From Coriobacteriia bacterium (GTDB lineage: Bacteria > Actinomycetota > Coriobacteriia > Coriobacteriales > UMGS124): a stretch of DNA of 64,000 nt. Below the pieces are notes generated by a model that was not told the DNA's origin, ran no database searches, and worked only from the letters and a program-made list of their open reading frames with translations. The position numbers were made by a program, and so were the translations under genes. This document shows, piece after piece, positions 34,450 through 44,103 of the stretch (position 1 is the first letter of the stretch; every line of letters starts with the position of its first letter). The DNA lies in NCBI GenBank assembly GCA_018368455.1, contig JAGZEG010000004.1, forward strand, positions 161,776 to 225,775, read 5' to 3'.

Positions 34450-35112
34450 GTGAAGTTCTTTTTGGATACCGCGGACCTCGACGAGATTCGCGAGGCTGCC
34501 TCGTGGGGCGTCATCAGTGGCGTGACGACCAACCCGTCCCTGTATGCCAAGATCGGCGGCAAGCTTGCCGACTTCGAGAGCCACATTGCCCGCATCTGCG
34601 AGATCGTCGACGGGCCGGTGTCCGCTGAGACGACGGCCATGACGCGCGACGAGATCGTTGCGGACGGCCGCCGCCTGCACGCCATTGCCCCCAACGTCGT
34701 CGTGAAGATCCCCGTCATGCCTGAGGGCCTCGCTGCCACGCGCCAGCTGGCCGAGGAGGGCATCGACGTCAACATGACGCTCGTGTTCTCGCCGACGCAG
34801 GCCATTCTGGCCGCTCGCGCGGGCGCTCGCTACATCTCCCCGTTCGTTGGCCGCTTCGACGACATCGCCGAGGACGGTCTGTCTCAGCTCGCCGACGTCA
34901 TCTCGTGCGTCCAGAGCTTCGACTACGGCCACGAGGTCGAGATCATCGCTGCTTCCGTGCGCTCGCCGCACCACGTCGCCCAGGCAGCGCTGCTCGGCGC
35001 CGACATCGCGACCGTGCCGTTCGGCGTGCTGGGCAAGTGCGTGCAGCATCCTCTCACCGATCGTGGTCTCGAGCGCTTCCTGGCCGACTGGAAGAAAGTT
35101 GAGCAGGCATGA
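34450..35112 (+). CDS. fsa: Fructose-6-phosphate aldolase / transaldolase (TalC type)
   Basis: The protein has 220 residues, the short FSA/TalC size. It begins KFFLDTADLDEIREAASWGVISGVTTNPSL, a family signature. The Schiff-base lysine is in NVVVKIPVMPEG (near residue 85), and ISPFVGRFDD and VGAD-type segments follow. The GTG start at 34450 is seven bases after AGAAGGAG. It acts in the cytoplasm in pentose or fructose phosphate exchange. Its stop overlaps the rho start (ATGA), so the two are co-translated. Whether its activity is transaldolase or aldolase cannot be settled from sequence. Confidence 0.92.
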   Translation: MKFFLDTADLDEIREAASWGVISGVTTNPSLYAKIGGKLADFESHIARICEIVDGPVSAETTAMTRDEIVADGRRLHAIAPNVVVKIPVMPEGLAATRQLAEEGIDVNMTLVFSPTQAILAARAGARYISPFVGRFDDIAEDGLSQLADVISCVQSFDYGHEVEIIAASVRSPHHVAQAALLGADIATVPFGVLGKCVQHPLTDRGLERFLADWKKVEQA

Positions 35113-37709
35113 GTGAGAGCTCCACTCCCGACAATTCCGTGACGGGCGCCGCTCCGGTTGCCCCTGCGGTACCGACGGCGCCCGAGCCCGCGCCTGCTGC
35201 ACCTAAGCCTGCGCCCGAGAAAGTCGCGGAGCAGCCGGCCGCTCCCGCGCCCCGGCGCGAGGTGCCCGAACCTGCTCTCGCGCCCAGGGCCGAGGCCGCC
35301 GTCTCTCAGCCCACAGAGCCCGCGCCCCAGGTGCCCCCTGCGCAGCGCGATGAGGCGCACAAGGCCGAGGGGACGACGCCTGCGACTGCGGGCAGGCCGG
35401 CGCGCTCGCGCCGTACCCGCAAGGCGGCGAAGCCCGCGACTGACGAGTCCCTCTCGGCCCAAAAAAGGCCCGACGCGTCTGACGCTCCGGCGCCCTCGCC
35501 GCATGACGCCGCGACTGCGTCGCCTGCTCCCGCTCTCGACGCTCCTGCGTCCGCTGCGGACGTTCGACCCGAGAACGCTCCGGAGCGCCCCTCTCGCCAG
35601 CGTCGCACAGAGGCTCCTGCTTCCCTCGACGCGACTCCTGCCGGCGAGCCGCAGCCTTCTTCGGCTGTCGAGCCGGCTGCCGACGGGGAGCGCCCGTCGA
35701 AGCGCTCTCGCCGCACGCGCTCCAAGGCGCTGCCGACGAGCCAGGCCGAGCTCGACAAAATGGGCATCAAGATGACGCCCGAGATCTCTGCCGCTCTCGC
35801 CGCCATGCCGCGTCGTCGTCGTGGCCGCCCGAGCAACGAGGAACTTCAGGCACGCAAGGTGCTCGAAGACGCCATCCGTCGCTCAGAACAGCAAGGCGAT
35901 GCTGCTTCCGTCTCTGCCCCTGCTGCTGCCTCCGATCCCGCACGTCCCGTCGAGACCGCTGAGTCTCGTCCGGCTGCTGATGTGGAGCCGACGTCCCAGC
36001 CTGCTTCTGAGGGTGCCGCTGCCGAGCAAATGTCTCAGCCGTCCTCTCAGGGGGAGCAGCGCGAGGAGGGTGGCTATCAGCGTCGCAGCCATCGCGTGCG
36101 TCAGGGCCAGGACGGTGGCTTCGTCCCGCGCCACCAGCGAAACCAGCAGCGCAACGGCCAGCAGCAGGACGGCCAGACGCGTGCGGATCGCGACGGCCAG
36201 GGCGGCCAGCAGGGCCGCCAGGATCGTCAGGACCGCCAAGACCGCGATCGCCAGGGTGGCCGCAACGACCGCAACGACCGCCAGGGCGGCAATGGCCAGC
36301 AGGGCCGACAGCGCCAGGACGGCCGCTACGGTGACAGGCAGGGCGACCGCGGCGATCGTCAGGACCGCTACAACGATCGCCGGCAGCAGCGCCGCGATCG
36401 CAACGCTCGCGAGGCAGTCGCTCCCAAGGCCAACCGTGAGGAGCTCGCCGAGCTCAAGGTGGGCGAGCTGCGCACGAAGGCGACGGAGCTCGGCATCGAG
36501 GACGCAGCGTCGCTGAAGAAGCCCGAGCTCATCGAGGCGGTCTACAGCGCCCTCGTCAAGCAGGAGGGCTTCTTCGACTGTGCTGGCGTGCTTGACCTCA
36601 TGCAGGAGGGTTACGGCTTCATCCGCACGAAGGGCTACCTGCCCTCGGAGGGTGACGTGTATGTGGGTGCGCAGGTCATCCGCTCGAGCGGCCTGCGCCG
36701 CGGCGACTGGCTTGTCGGTATCGGCCACGCGAGCCGTCCCACGGACAAGTTCCCGGCGCTTGCTCGCCTCGAGAGTGTGAACGGCAGGCCTGTCGAGGAG
36801 ATGCGCAACCGCCCGCGCTTCGCAGACCTCACGCCGGTCTTCCCCGACGAGCGCCTGCGCATGGAGCACGGCAAGGATTCTATCCTCGGCCGCTGCATCG
36901 ACCTAGTCTCGCCTATAGGCAAGGGTCAGCGCGGACTCATCGTCTCGCCGCCCAAGGCGGGCAAGACGACGGTGCTCAAAAAGATCGCCGAGTCCATCGC
37001 GGAGAACAACCCCGAGGTGCACCTCATCTGCCTGCTCGTCGACGAGCGCCCCGAAGAGGTCACCGACATGCAGCGCTCCATCAGGGGCGAGGTCGTGGCT
37101 TCGACGTTCGACATGCCGAGCGACAGCCACATCACGGTATCCGAGCTCGTCATCGAGCGCGCCAAGCGTCTTGTCGAGCTCGGCCAGGACGTCGTGATCC
37201 TGCTCGATTCCATCACGCGCCTCGCACGCGCCTACAACCTGGCTCAGCCGGCGTCGGGGCGCATCCTGTCGGGCGGTGTCGATTCCACAGCGCTCTACCC
37301 GCCCAAGCGCTTCCTCGGCGCGGCGCGCAACATCGAGGGCGGTGGCTCGCTCACGATCCTTGCCTCTGCTCTCGTTGAGACGGGCTCGAAGATGGACGAG
37401 GTTATCTTCGAGGAGTTCAAGGGCACGGGTAACATGGAGCTCAAGCTCGACCGCGATCTGGCGGATCGCCGCATCTTCCCGGCAATCGACCCGATCGCGT
37501 CGGGTACGCGCAAAGAGGAGCTGCTGCTCGAGCCGGGCATCGCGCCGTTTGTCTGGGGCTTGCGCCGCATCCTGGCAAACATGAACAACAACGAGCGTGC
37601 CATGAGCTCGCTGATCAAGAGCCTCAAGGCGACGGCCACAAACGAGGAGTTCCTCATCCGCAGCGCGAAGAAGGCTCAGAACCAGGAGATTGGCGCGGAT
37701 CTCCAGTAG
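35109..37709 (+). CDS. rho: Transcription termination factor Rho with about 440-residue disordered N-terminal extension
   Basis: The protein has 866 residues, against about 420 for E. coli Rho. From about residue 440 the protein is ordinary: Rho N-domain (LAELKVGELRTKATELGIED), cold-shock-like RNA-binding domain (GVLDLMQEGYGFIRTKGYLP), Walker A PPKAGKTTVLKK (about 614-625), Walker B VVILLDSITRLARAYN, and the Q/R-loop region. Residues 1-330 are Pro/Ala rich; about 330-440 are packed with Arg, Asp, Gln and Gly in short RQDRQDR / NDRNDRQGG units. Long insertions at this position occur in other high-GC actinobacteria and in Bacteroides, where the tail aids RNA binding or condensate formation. The gene is translationally coupled to fsa and followed by a strong terminator. 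Confidence 0.96.
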   Translation: MSESSTPDNSVTGAAPVAPAVPTAPEPAPAAPKPAPEKVAEQPAAPAPRREVPEPALAPRAEAAVSQPTEPAPQVPPAQRDEAHKAEGTTPATAGRPARSRRTRKAAKPATDESLSAQKRPDASDAPAPSPHDAATASPAPALDAPASAADVRPENAPERPSRQRRTEAPASLDATPAGEPQPSSAVEPAADGERPSKRSRRTRSKALPTSQAELDKMGIKMTPEISAALAAMPRRRRGRPSNEELQARKVLEDAIRRSEQQGDAASVSAPAAASDPARPVETAESRPAADVEPTSQPASEGAAAEQMSQPSSQGEQREEGGYQRRSHRVRQGQDGGFVPRHQRNQQRNGQQQDGQTRADRDGQGGQQGRQDRQDRQDRDRQGGRNDRNDRQGGNGQQGRQRQDGRYGDRQGDRGDRQDRYNDRRQQRRDRNAREAVAPKANREELAELKVGELRTKATELGIEDAASLKKPELIEAVYSALVKQEGFFDCAGVLDLMQEGYGFIRTKGYLPSEGDVYVGAQVIRSSGLRRGDWLVGIGHASRPTDKFPALARLESVNGRPVEEMRNRPRFADLTPVFPDERLRMEHGKDSILGRCIDLVSPIGKGQRGLIVSPPKAGKTTVLKKIAESIAENNPEVHLICLLVDERPEEVTDMQRSIRGEVVASTFDMPSDSHITVSELVIERAKRLVELGQDVVILLDSITRLARAYNLAQPASGRILSGGVDSTALYPPKRFLGAARNIEGGGSLTILASALVETGSKMDEVIFEEFKGTGNMELKLDRDLADRRIFPAIDPIASGTRKEELLLEPGIAPFVWGLRRILANMNNNERAMSSLIKSLKATATNEEFLIRSAKKAQNQEIGADLQ

Positions 37710-37760
37710 GGCAGTATAACGCTCATCTATATGATGAGACATTGCTTTTCCCGCAGGTGA

Positions 37761-37799
37761 GAGGCGGGCCGGTCACCCAAAGACCGGCCCGCCTCTTTT
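37761..37799 (+). terminator. Intrinsic terminator of fsa-rho
   Basis: A 14-bp perfect stem (GAGGCGGGCCGGTC with its complement), a 7-base loop and TTTT, 52 bp after rho. Confidence 0.92.
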
Positions 37800-37899
37800 G
37801 TAGGGCGGCCTACATTCGCGCCGACGTCGAGGTGACGACGCTAGGAAGCGAGCACAAACCCTATATCTCACCATGAGTATTCACTTTTCAGACAATATA

Positions 37900-37917
37900 A
37901 AGTATAACGTGATACTT
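37900..37917. promoter_or_regulatory. Palindrome in AT-rich region before the glucosaminidase gene
   Basis: AAGTAT-AACGTG-ATACTT has perfect 6-bp arms that nearly extend to 8. It lies in a low-GC stretch (about 37840-37990), unusual for this window. The 308 bp from 37800 to 38107 carry no gene; this is the best operator candidate there. Confidence 0.35.
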
Positions 37918-38107
37918 AAAACTCTATGCTATGTTTTGCGGTGCCAAACTTTGCAAACAGTCGGGTATTTTTCGAGGTAGCAGGCCGAATCTTACGATTG
38001 GGGACCGCGGCGCGTGATACTGTTATGCGCGTGACGATGGCCGGAGTCTGTGCAGCCCGTCTCGTACCGCCCAATTTGAGACTGTTCTGACAACGGGAGA
38101 CACACCC

Positions 38108-39877
38108 TTGAATCGCAGCACACCGTTGTCGCCTGCGGGCCTTCCCCGCGTCGTCGTCGCCTTACTTGTGGCGCTCGCCGTCGCGCTCTGCGCCCTGATT
38201 GCGACGCCTCATACAGTCGTTGCCGCCCCTGGCGACATCGTGCGCGGCACCGTCGTCTCGGACCTGACGTTCTATTCCGAGCCGGTCGAGGGGTCTGCTG
38301 CCGTTCGGACGCTTCCCGTTGGCATGACGATTCAGGTCGCCGACATGGGCGACGGCTGGTATGGCGCACGCTTTGACATCGACGGCGTGCCTACGACGCT
38401 GTACTGCGCCGGCCTTGACGGCGTTGCCCTCTACACCGCTCAGGATTCGACGGTTCTGCGCGGTGCCGTCGTGGGCGGTGACCTGCCTATTTACGTGGCC
38501 CCCTCATACGACACGGCAGTCCTCGACACGCTTGCGTGGGGTGCGACGATCCAGTTCTGCGTGTTCAACGACGACTTCTACATGGCTCGCGTCTCCGGCG
38601 GGCAGATCGCCTATATCCCCGCGTCTCAGGTCGCGCTCTACGCGCCGAGCGAGGGGGGCACGCTTGTGCGCTATGCGGGGTCTGCCGGTGCCTATGCCTA
38701 CGCAGCTCCCGACGTCGCCTCGCTTGTCATCGCGTCGTATGAGGCGGGGACAAAGCTGTACTTTGCCGACTTCAACGACGAGTGGCTCATGGCGGGTGTG
38801 ACGGTCGATGGCGTGCGCCGCACCGTGTTCGTCCCGAAGGCCCAGGTCGGCATCGAGCCCCCTGCCGTCGATCCTGAGCCGAACCCCGGTGAGCAGACGG
38901 ACGTCTGGATCATCGCGACTGCTTCGCGCATGAGCGGCATGGAGAGCCCGACGTTTGACGGCTATCCCGCCGGTGAGCTTGCGGGCTTCTCCAAAGGCAC
39001 CGTGCTGCCGGCAATCGACCTCGGCACGGGCTGGTACAAGGTCAAGTACCAGGGCCAGACAATGTACGTGAGCGCCGACGAGCTTTCCGTCATCCCGCTT
39101 TCCAATGTGGGCATCACGACCCAGGGCTACGGCCTGTCGCTCAGCCAGATGGTCGCGCTGCAGAACGACGGCACGCACATCATAGGCAACACGGGGGTCG
39201 CGGCTTCGGCTGCCGACATTCGCACGTACGTTGACCCGGCGAACTTCCCGCAGGGCACGTCGGGCTTCTTCCAGTTCCTCGAGTTGGGTTCCCCGGCTGG
39301 CGTCAGCGTGTCCGAGCTCAACGCCCAGCTCTCGGGCTATGGCGTGCTCGACGGCCAGGGCCAGGCGTTCTCCGACGCCGCTTACGCCTACGGCCTGAAC
39401 GAGGCGTATCTCATCAGCCACGCCATCCACGAGACGGGGTACGGCTCGTCGCGTCTGGCGACGGGCCTGTGGTACGACCCGAAGACCGAGACAGCCTACG
39501 ACGAGCAGAAGCCGGGCACGACGAAGGTCTACAACATGTACGGCATCGGCGCTTATGACGCCAACCCGATCAACGGCGGCGCCAAGACGGCGTACGAGCA
39601 GGGGTGGACGAGCGTGTACGACGCGATCGTCGGCGGAGCGCGCGTCATCCGCGGCTGGTACATCGACGCCAACTCCTCGACGCTTTCCGGCCAGGACACG
39701 CTCTACAAGATGCTGTGGCATCCCGAGTGGGCAGACCGTTACGGGACGAAGCCGTGGCACGAGTACGCCACGGACGTCGCCTGGGCGTACGCGCAGACGC
39801 ACTACCTGACGCAGCTTTACGCTGACTATTCCAACTACTCGCTGGTGTTTGAGGTGCCCTCGTATGCGGGCAACTAG
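38108..39877 (+). CDS. Secreted GH73 N-acetylglucosaminidase with SH3-like repeats
   Basis: The protein has 589 residues; it starts with TTG at 38108 after GGGAG. A Sec signal peptide covers residues 1-40 (hydrophobic core VVVALLVALAVALCALIA, cleavage near VVAA-PGD). Three to four SH3-like segments with the pattern VLRGAVVGGDLPIYVAPS / WYGARFDIDG follow to about residue 335. The C-terminal GH73 domain contains ISHAIHETGYGSSRLATG, whose glutamate (about residue 443) is the expected catalytic acid, and NMYGIGAYDANPINGG. This LytD-like enzyme cleaves peptidoglycan between GlcNAc and MurNAc and should act in the wall. The next gene begins 13 bp after its stop. Confidence 0.88.
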   Translation: MNRSTPLSPAGLPRVVVALLVALAVALCALIATPHTVVAAPGDIVRGTVVSDLTFYSEPVEGSAAVRTLPVGMTIQVADMGDGWYGARFDIDGVPTTLYCAGLDGVALYTAQDSTVLRGAVVGGDLPIYVAPSYDTAVLDTLAWGATIQFCVFNDDFYMARVSGGQIAYIPASQVALYAPSEGGTLVRYAGSAGAYAYAAPDVASLVIASYEAGTKLYFADFNDEWLMAGVTVDGVRRTVFVPKAQVGIEPPAVDPEPNPGEQTDVWIIATASRMSGMESPTFDGYPAGELAGFSKGTVLPAIDLGTGWYKVKYQGQTMYVSADELSVIPLSNVGITTQGYGLSLSQMVALQNDGTHIIGNTGVAASAADIRTYVDPANFPQGTSGFFQFLELGSPAGVSVSELNAQLSGYGVLDGQGQAFSDAAYAYGLNEAYLISHAIHETGYGSSRLATGLWYDPKTETAYDEQKPGTTKVYNMYGIGAYDANPINGGAKTAYEQGWTSVYDAIVGGARVIRGWYIDANSSTLSGQDTLYKMLWHPEWADRYGTKPWHEYATDVAWAYAQTHYLTQLYADYSNYSLVFEVPSYAGN

Positions 39878-39890
39878 GATGGGGGCAACG

Positions 39891-42857
39891 ATGACGACGG
39901 GACAGCACTTCGCGACGCCGCTGCACTTCGAGGCGCGCTCCGACGCGATGCCGCGCGATGGCTTTCGGGCCTGTGTGTGCGCTGCGGGCATGGCTGCGCT
40001 GCTGAGCGCGGCTATGGTGCCCGTGGCCCATGCGACGGACGCGCCTCCTATCGGGTGGAATCCAGATGCCCCGGCGATGGACGGCAGTGACACGGGCGGC
40101 TCAGGTGATGGCGGCGTGGACGACGGTGGCGAGGTGATGCCTCCCATCGATAACGAGGGCAACGACGGAGGAGGCGAGGTCGTCGATCCTGGCACGGGCG
40201 ATGACACGTACTACGACCCCGCCGACACGACGGAGACGCCCGATTACGTGCCGTCATATGACGAGACCTATCCCGACGGCGCCACGGGTTCTGTTGCGGC
40301 ATCGCCTGACGCCTTCGCTGACCCCAACGCCGCGGAGGCCGAGCAGGTCACGGCGGACCCCGCAGCCGAGGCCGTCGTCGTGCCTGCGCCTGCGGTCACG
40401 GGCTGGTCGGCTACGGATCGCGTCGTGAGCGGCACTGCGCTGGCCGGCGCGACGGTACAGGCGCTGGCGGCTGACGGCAGCGTGCTTGGCGAGACTGCCG
40501 CCGACGAAGCGGGCGCGTTCTCGCTTGCCCTGCCCGAGGGCGTCGACATCTCTGCCGTGAGCTTCGTGACGCTGGGTGCCGACGGCACCGCCTCCGCCGC
40601 GACGTCGGGCGCTGCGGCTCTGGAGCAGCTCAACGCCCAGGAACGCGCGCGCGTGACATCCGAGGTGAGCCAGACCGTCTCCGAGCTCGCACACAACATT
40701 GACGCCGGCCTGGCGGGCACGAACCTCTACAGTGGCTACGCTCAGCCCGAGCGAGAGGCGCTGCCCATCCTTCCGTATGCGCTCGGGGCGGGCGTCGGCG
40801 TGGCAGCTGCCGCTGTGGCGGTGGGCGTGTTCTTTGGCCTGCGCCGCGCTGTGGGCGGCTCCTCCGAGCAGCCCGGAGCCGTCGTTGTGCCTCCCGTACA
40901 GGCGACGCCTCCGGTCATCGACCTCGGCTCCACGGGCCAGATCTCTCCTGCTCCCGGCGTGATGCCGGGCGTCGTTTCCACGCCGATTTCGAGCGTGGCG
41001 CCTGGGACGACGGGGGCCGTTGCTCCCATCGTTGCGCCTGCGCCGAAGGGCTTCGATACGGATCTGCCGACGGAGGCCTTCCTTGCGCTGACGCCCAACG
41101 GCTCGGAGTCGGCCCAGGCGACGCAGGTCACGGCCTCGCCTGAGTCCACCGTCGCCGTGACGCCCGCTCCTGCGGTGGTGTCTGCCTCCGTGCCTGCGGA
41201 CCAGTCCGACGACCTGGATGACCTTGAGCGTCTCGCGCTGTCGTTCAGCGCGGCGGCCGATGCGGGCGACGAAGGCCCCGACCCTGATGACGACGGCCCG
41301 CGCGGCGGCACGCATGCCGCGGCGCCGGAGGGTGCGATGGACACGTTGACGAACATGCCCCCGGTTGCGGGCGAGATGCCTCCTGCCCACTATGTCTCGC
41401 GCCATGCCGAGCAGCCTTCTTCGTCGGGAACGGACCTGTCTGGGCTCGACGCGTTCGAGCCGGCCTCGGTCAGCGGTGCCGGCGACGAGCTCGACGACCC
41501 GCTTGAGGGCGTTGGCGACTGGCGCGCCCTGGCGCTTGCCGAGCTTGCGCAGGGTGCGCCGGGGGAGGGCAACGCGTCGGCTCCCTCGCTTGACTCGACG
41601 TCAGGCGACACGGATGCCTACCTGCGCCTCACGCGCTCGACGATGCCGCGCACGCCCGTTGCGGCGGAGGGGACGGGCGTCGCCCCCTACGTTGCGCCTG
41701 TCGTGGGCCCCTCGACGCCTGCACGCGTGGCGCCCCTGCTGCGCGACGCCGCTCAGCGCGCGAAAATCGAGCGTGCGCTTTCCCTGCACCAGCTCGGAAA
41801 CGCGTCCGGCCTCGATGGCTTCTCCGACGCGCCGGCCCCCGCAGGTCTGGGCAGCACAGCCGCGATGGCGGCGGTTTCCCCTGCAAGCGCGCCGGCTGCG
41901 TCCGAGCCGATGCCTGTTGCCGTGCCCCAGCGCCGCGTCTCGAGCCTGTCGGTGCCGCTTGTCGATCCTCGCGCCGACATGGCGCCCTCGGTCGCACCGG
42001 CCCGTCGCTTCGCTTCTCAGCGCTCGCGTGCCCGCACAAAGTCGTTCGACGCGGATGTCCCCCAGATCCAGCGTGCCGCGCCTGCGCCCGCCGCGTCGTC
42101 CCATGTCGTGCCCGAGATCGGTGACCTCGTTGATCCGCTGTACATGCCGACGACGCGCATGACGCCGGTGAGCTCAACTTCCACGCAGTATCGCAGCGCC
42201 CACGCGGCAGCTCCCGTCCCGCAGCGCTACGGCGTCGCGCCCGTGGCCCAGAAGCCCGCATACATTCCTGCCTCGCCACTGCCGTACGCCGCTCCCGCGC
42301 CTGCTCCCGTGAACGTCCCCGTGCCCGTCTATGCCGCACCGGCTGCCCCGTCGTATGCCTCCGCCGCTCCCGCGCCGCGCATGCGCGACGAAGCCGGCCG
42401 CTCGACGTACGTGCCGGCCATCGGTGACACGGGCGCATGGGACGCGCGCGACGTGCAGCCCGTTGGCCCCGCCCCGACGCAGGGCACGCTTGCCTGGGAC
42501 GGCGTGGGCTCCGACGCGAGCGGCGTCTGGCCCGTCGCGGCGGCTGACGCCGCTCCTCTGGGACAGACAGGCATGTTTGCGACGCTGCCTGCCAGCTCCG
42601 CGTCGACGGTTTCCATCCCTGCGGTGTATGGTCCCAACGAGCAACTGCCCGTGCCTGCCGGCCAGCGTGACGACGCGCACCTCTACGAGACGTCGCCGCT
42701 CTCGCCGGCATACATCGACTACCTCGTCCAGGACGAGTTCGAGCATCGCCACGAGTCGGCGGCCCAGCGTGCGGCGGCCACGGGACAGTTCCACATCATC
42801 AACGGTATGGCGAGTGCGCCTCAGCCCCTGCGACGCGGCGCGCGGCACATGGCATAG
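39891..42857 (+). CDS. Large single-pass membrane protein with Ig-like ectodomain and very long disordered cytoplasmic tail
   Basis: The protein has 988 residues; ATG 39891 is chosen because GGGGG lies five bases before it (ATG 39879 is an alternative). A signal peptide ends near ATDAPP (about residue 50). An Asp/Gly-rich linker follows, then a bacterial Ig-like segment (about 170-245; VVSGTALAGATVQALAADGSVLGE). A transmembrane helix, YALGAGVGVAAAAVAVGVFFGLRRAV, sits at about 295-320. The remaining 660 residues are Pro/Ala/Ser rich with no recognised domain, ending in a more ordered stretch (YIDYLVQDEFEHRH). The tail should be cytoplasmic by the positive-inside rule. Context with a wall hydrolase and a DUF697-like protein suggests an envelope or division role. 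Not recognised. Confidence 0.75.
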   Translation: MTTGQHFATPLHFEARSDAMPRDGFRACVCAAGMAALLSAAMVPVAHATDAPPIGWNPDAPAMDGSDTGGSGDGGVDDGGEVMPPIDNEGNDGGGEVVDPGTGDDTYYDPADTTETPDYVPSYDETYPDGATGSVAASPDAFADPNAAEAEQVTADPAAEAVVVPAPAVTGWSATDRVVSGTALAGATVQALAADGSVLGETAADEAGAFSLALPEGVDISAVSFVTLGADGTASAATSGAAALEQLNAQERARVTSEVSQTVSELAHNIDAGLAGTNLYSGYAQPEREALPILPYALGAGVGVAAAAVAVGVFFGLRRAVGGSSEQPGAVVVPPVQATPPVIDLGSTGQISPAPGVMPGVVSTPISSVAPGTTGAVAPIVAPAPKGFDTDLPTEAFLALTPNGSESAQATQVTASPESTVAVTPAPAVVSASVPADQSDDLDDLERLALSFSAAADAGDEGPDPDDDGPRGGTHAAAPEGAMDTLTNMPPVAGEMPPAHYVSRHAEQPSSSGTDLSGLDAFEPASVSGAGDELDDPLEGVGDWRALALAELAQGAPGEGNASAPSLDSTSGDTDAYLRLTRSTMPRTPVAAEGTGVAPYVAPVVGPSTPARVAPLLRDAAQRAKIERALSLHQLGNASGLDGFSDAPAPAGLGSTAAMAAVSPASAPAASEPMPVAVPQRRVSSLSVPLVDPRADMAPSVAPARRFASQRSRARTKSFDADVPQIQRAAPAPAASSHVVPEIGDLVDPLYMPTTRMTPVSSTSTQYRSAHAAAPVPQRYGVAPVAQKPAYIPASPLPYAAPAPAPVNVPVPVYAAPAAPSYASAAPAPRMRDEAGRSTYVPAIGDTGAWDARDVQPVGPAPTQGTLAWDGVGSDASGVWPVAAADAAPLGQTGMFATLPASSASTVSIPAVYGPNEQLPVPAGQRDDAHLYETSPLSPAYIDYLVQDEFEHRHESAAQRAAATGQFHIINGMASAPQPLRRGARHMA

Positions 42858-42871
42858 CGAAGGAGGCGCCC

Positions 42872-43954
42872 ATGACAGGCCCAGAGGACCAGCGCGCATC
42901 CCAGCTGCGCTCCCGTCTCCCCTTTGTCGCGGGCGCCGTCTGTGTTGCCGCCCTCGTGGCGCTGGGCCTGCTGAGCGGCCTGCTCGACATCGGCGACCGA
43001 CTCACACGGGCGAACATCGTGCTCGGTGTCTTGTACTACGTCCTGCTCGTCGCCCTAGTGGCGCTCGGCATCGTCTGGCCGATCGCTCGCGTCGCGTCCC
43101 GGCCGGTGTTCGCGCTCTGGCGCCTGCGCGACGAGCAAGGCCGCGCCAAGATGCGCTGGTGCCGCCGACTCGCTGCCAACCTGCGCGAGAACGTGACGCT
43201 CGGCGACGAGCAGCGCACCCGACTTGACGCGGCACTGCAGGCGGGGGAGGCCTGTGACGAACAGCTTATCGCCCTATATCGCGAAGTTTGCGTGCCGCGC
43301 ATGGACGTGCGCATCAAGAAGGCGGCTCTGAGTGCATGCGCCGCCACGGCCATCTCGCAGACGGCCGTGGCCGACGCGCTGTCCATGCTTGCTCTCAACG
43401 CCAACCTCGTGCGTTCCATCGTTGAAGAGTGCGGCTTTCGCCCGACGACACCGCAGCTTGCGCGCGTGTACGTGCGCGTGCTTGGGGCGGGGCTGCTCGC
43501 TGGCGGCATAGAGGAGCTTGACCTCGAGGAGCTGCTCCCTGCCGTGCTCGGCCAGGCGACGGCAAAGCTCCCGGGCGTGCTCGTCGCCTCGACGACGCAG
43601 GGTATCGTCAACGCGTTCACGACGTACCGCATCGGCGTCATCACAAAGCGCTACCTGCTTGAAGAGGAGGGCCCGAGCACGGCCGCCCAGGCTCGCAGCG
43701 CGTCGTATGGCGAGGCGCTGTCGCTCATGAAGGAGACGGGCTTTTACGGCGAGGCCATGCGCATGGTGGGCGAGAAGGCCGGTCAGGTTCGTGACGCTGC
43801 CTGGGAGTCCGTGAAGTCCTCTGTTAAGGCAACGACGGATTCCTGGGTTGGCCGTGCTGCCTCAGTGTTCGCACGGCGCAAGGTCGAGCCTGGCGAGCCC
43901 GCCTCTGACGGCGCGTCCGATCCTACGAACGGCTCACCGACGGTCATTCGCTAA
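42872..43954 (+). CDS. DUF697-like membrane-associated protein
   Basis: The protein has 360 residues. Two N-terminal helices (about 17-37 and 47-70) are followed by a soluble domain. The middle part (RIKKAALSACAATAISQTAVADALSMLALNANLVRSIVEECGFRP, about 145-190) resembles the YcjF/DUF697 family, often linked to GTPases or envelope stress. The C-terminus is Ser/Gly rich. ATG 42872 follows AAGGAGG and lies only 14 bp after the large membrane protein, so the two are likely co-expressed. No GTPase is adjacent. Function unknown. Confidence 0.65.
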   Translation: MTGPEDQRASQLRSRLPFVAGAVCVAALVALGLLSGLLDIGDRLTRANIVLGVLYYVLLVALVALGIVWPIARVASRPVFALWRLRDEQGRAKMRWCRRLAANLRENVTLGDEQRTRLDAALQAGEACDEQLIALYREVCVPRMDVRIKKAALSACAATAISQTAVADALSMLALNANLVRSIVEECGFRPTTPQLARVYVRVLGAGLLAGGIEELDLEELLPAVLGQATAKLPGVLVASTTQGIVNAFTTYRIGVITKRYLLEEEGPSTAAQARSASYGEALSLMKETGFYGEAMRMVGEKAGQVRDAAWESVKSSVKATTDSWVGRAASVFARRKVEPGEPASDGASDPTNGSPTVIR

Positions 43955-44035
43955 GAGGGCGGCGACCCCCACACGCATGGCCTCTCGCCCGGCATCCGGA
44001 TCAGGCGTCTCTCCCCGGCCTTGCATGCGTATGCT

Positions 44036-44062
44036 ATTTGTTCTAGTATATCTATAACAAAT
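44036..44062 (+). promoter_or_regulatory. Inverted repeat before the ABC ATPase gene
   Basis: ATTTGTT-N13-AACAAAT has perfect 7-bp arms and overlaps a TAGTATAT stretch that could serve as -10. It lies 41 bp before the ABC ATPase start. The spacing and position suit a GntR/YtrA or MarR-type repressor, but no such gene is in view. Confidence 0.45.
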
Positions 44063-44103
44063 GCGGCTTTGCGCATAGTACGCCATCTGCCGAGGAGGAG
44101 CCC

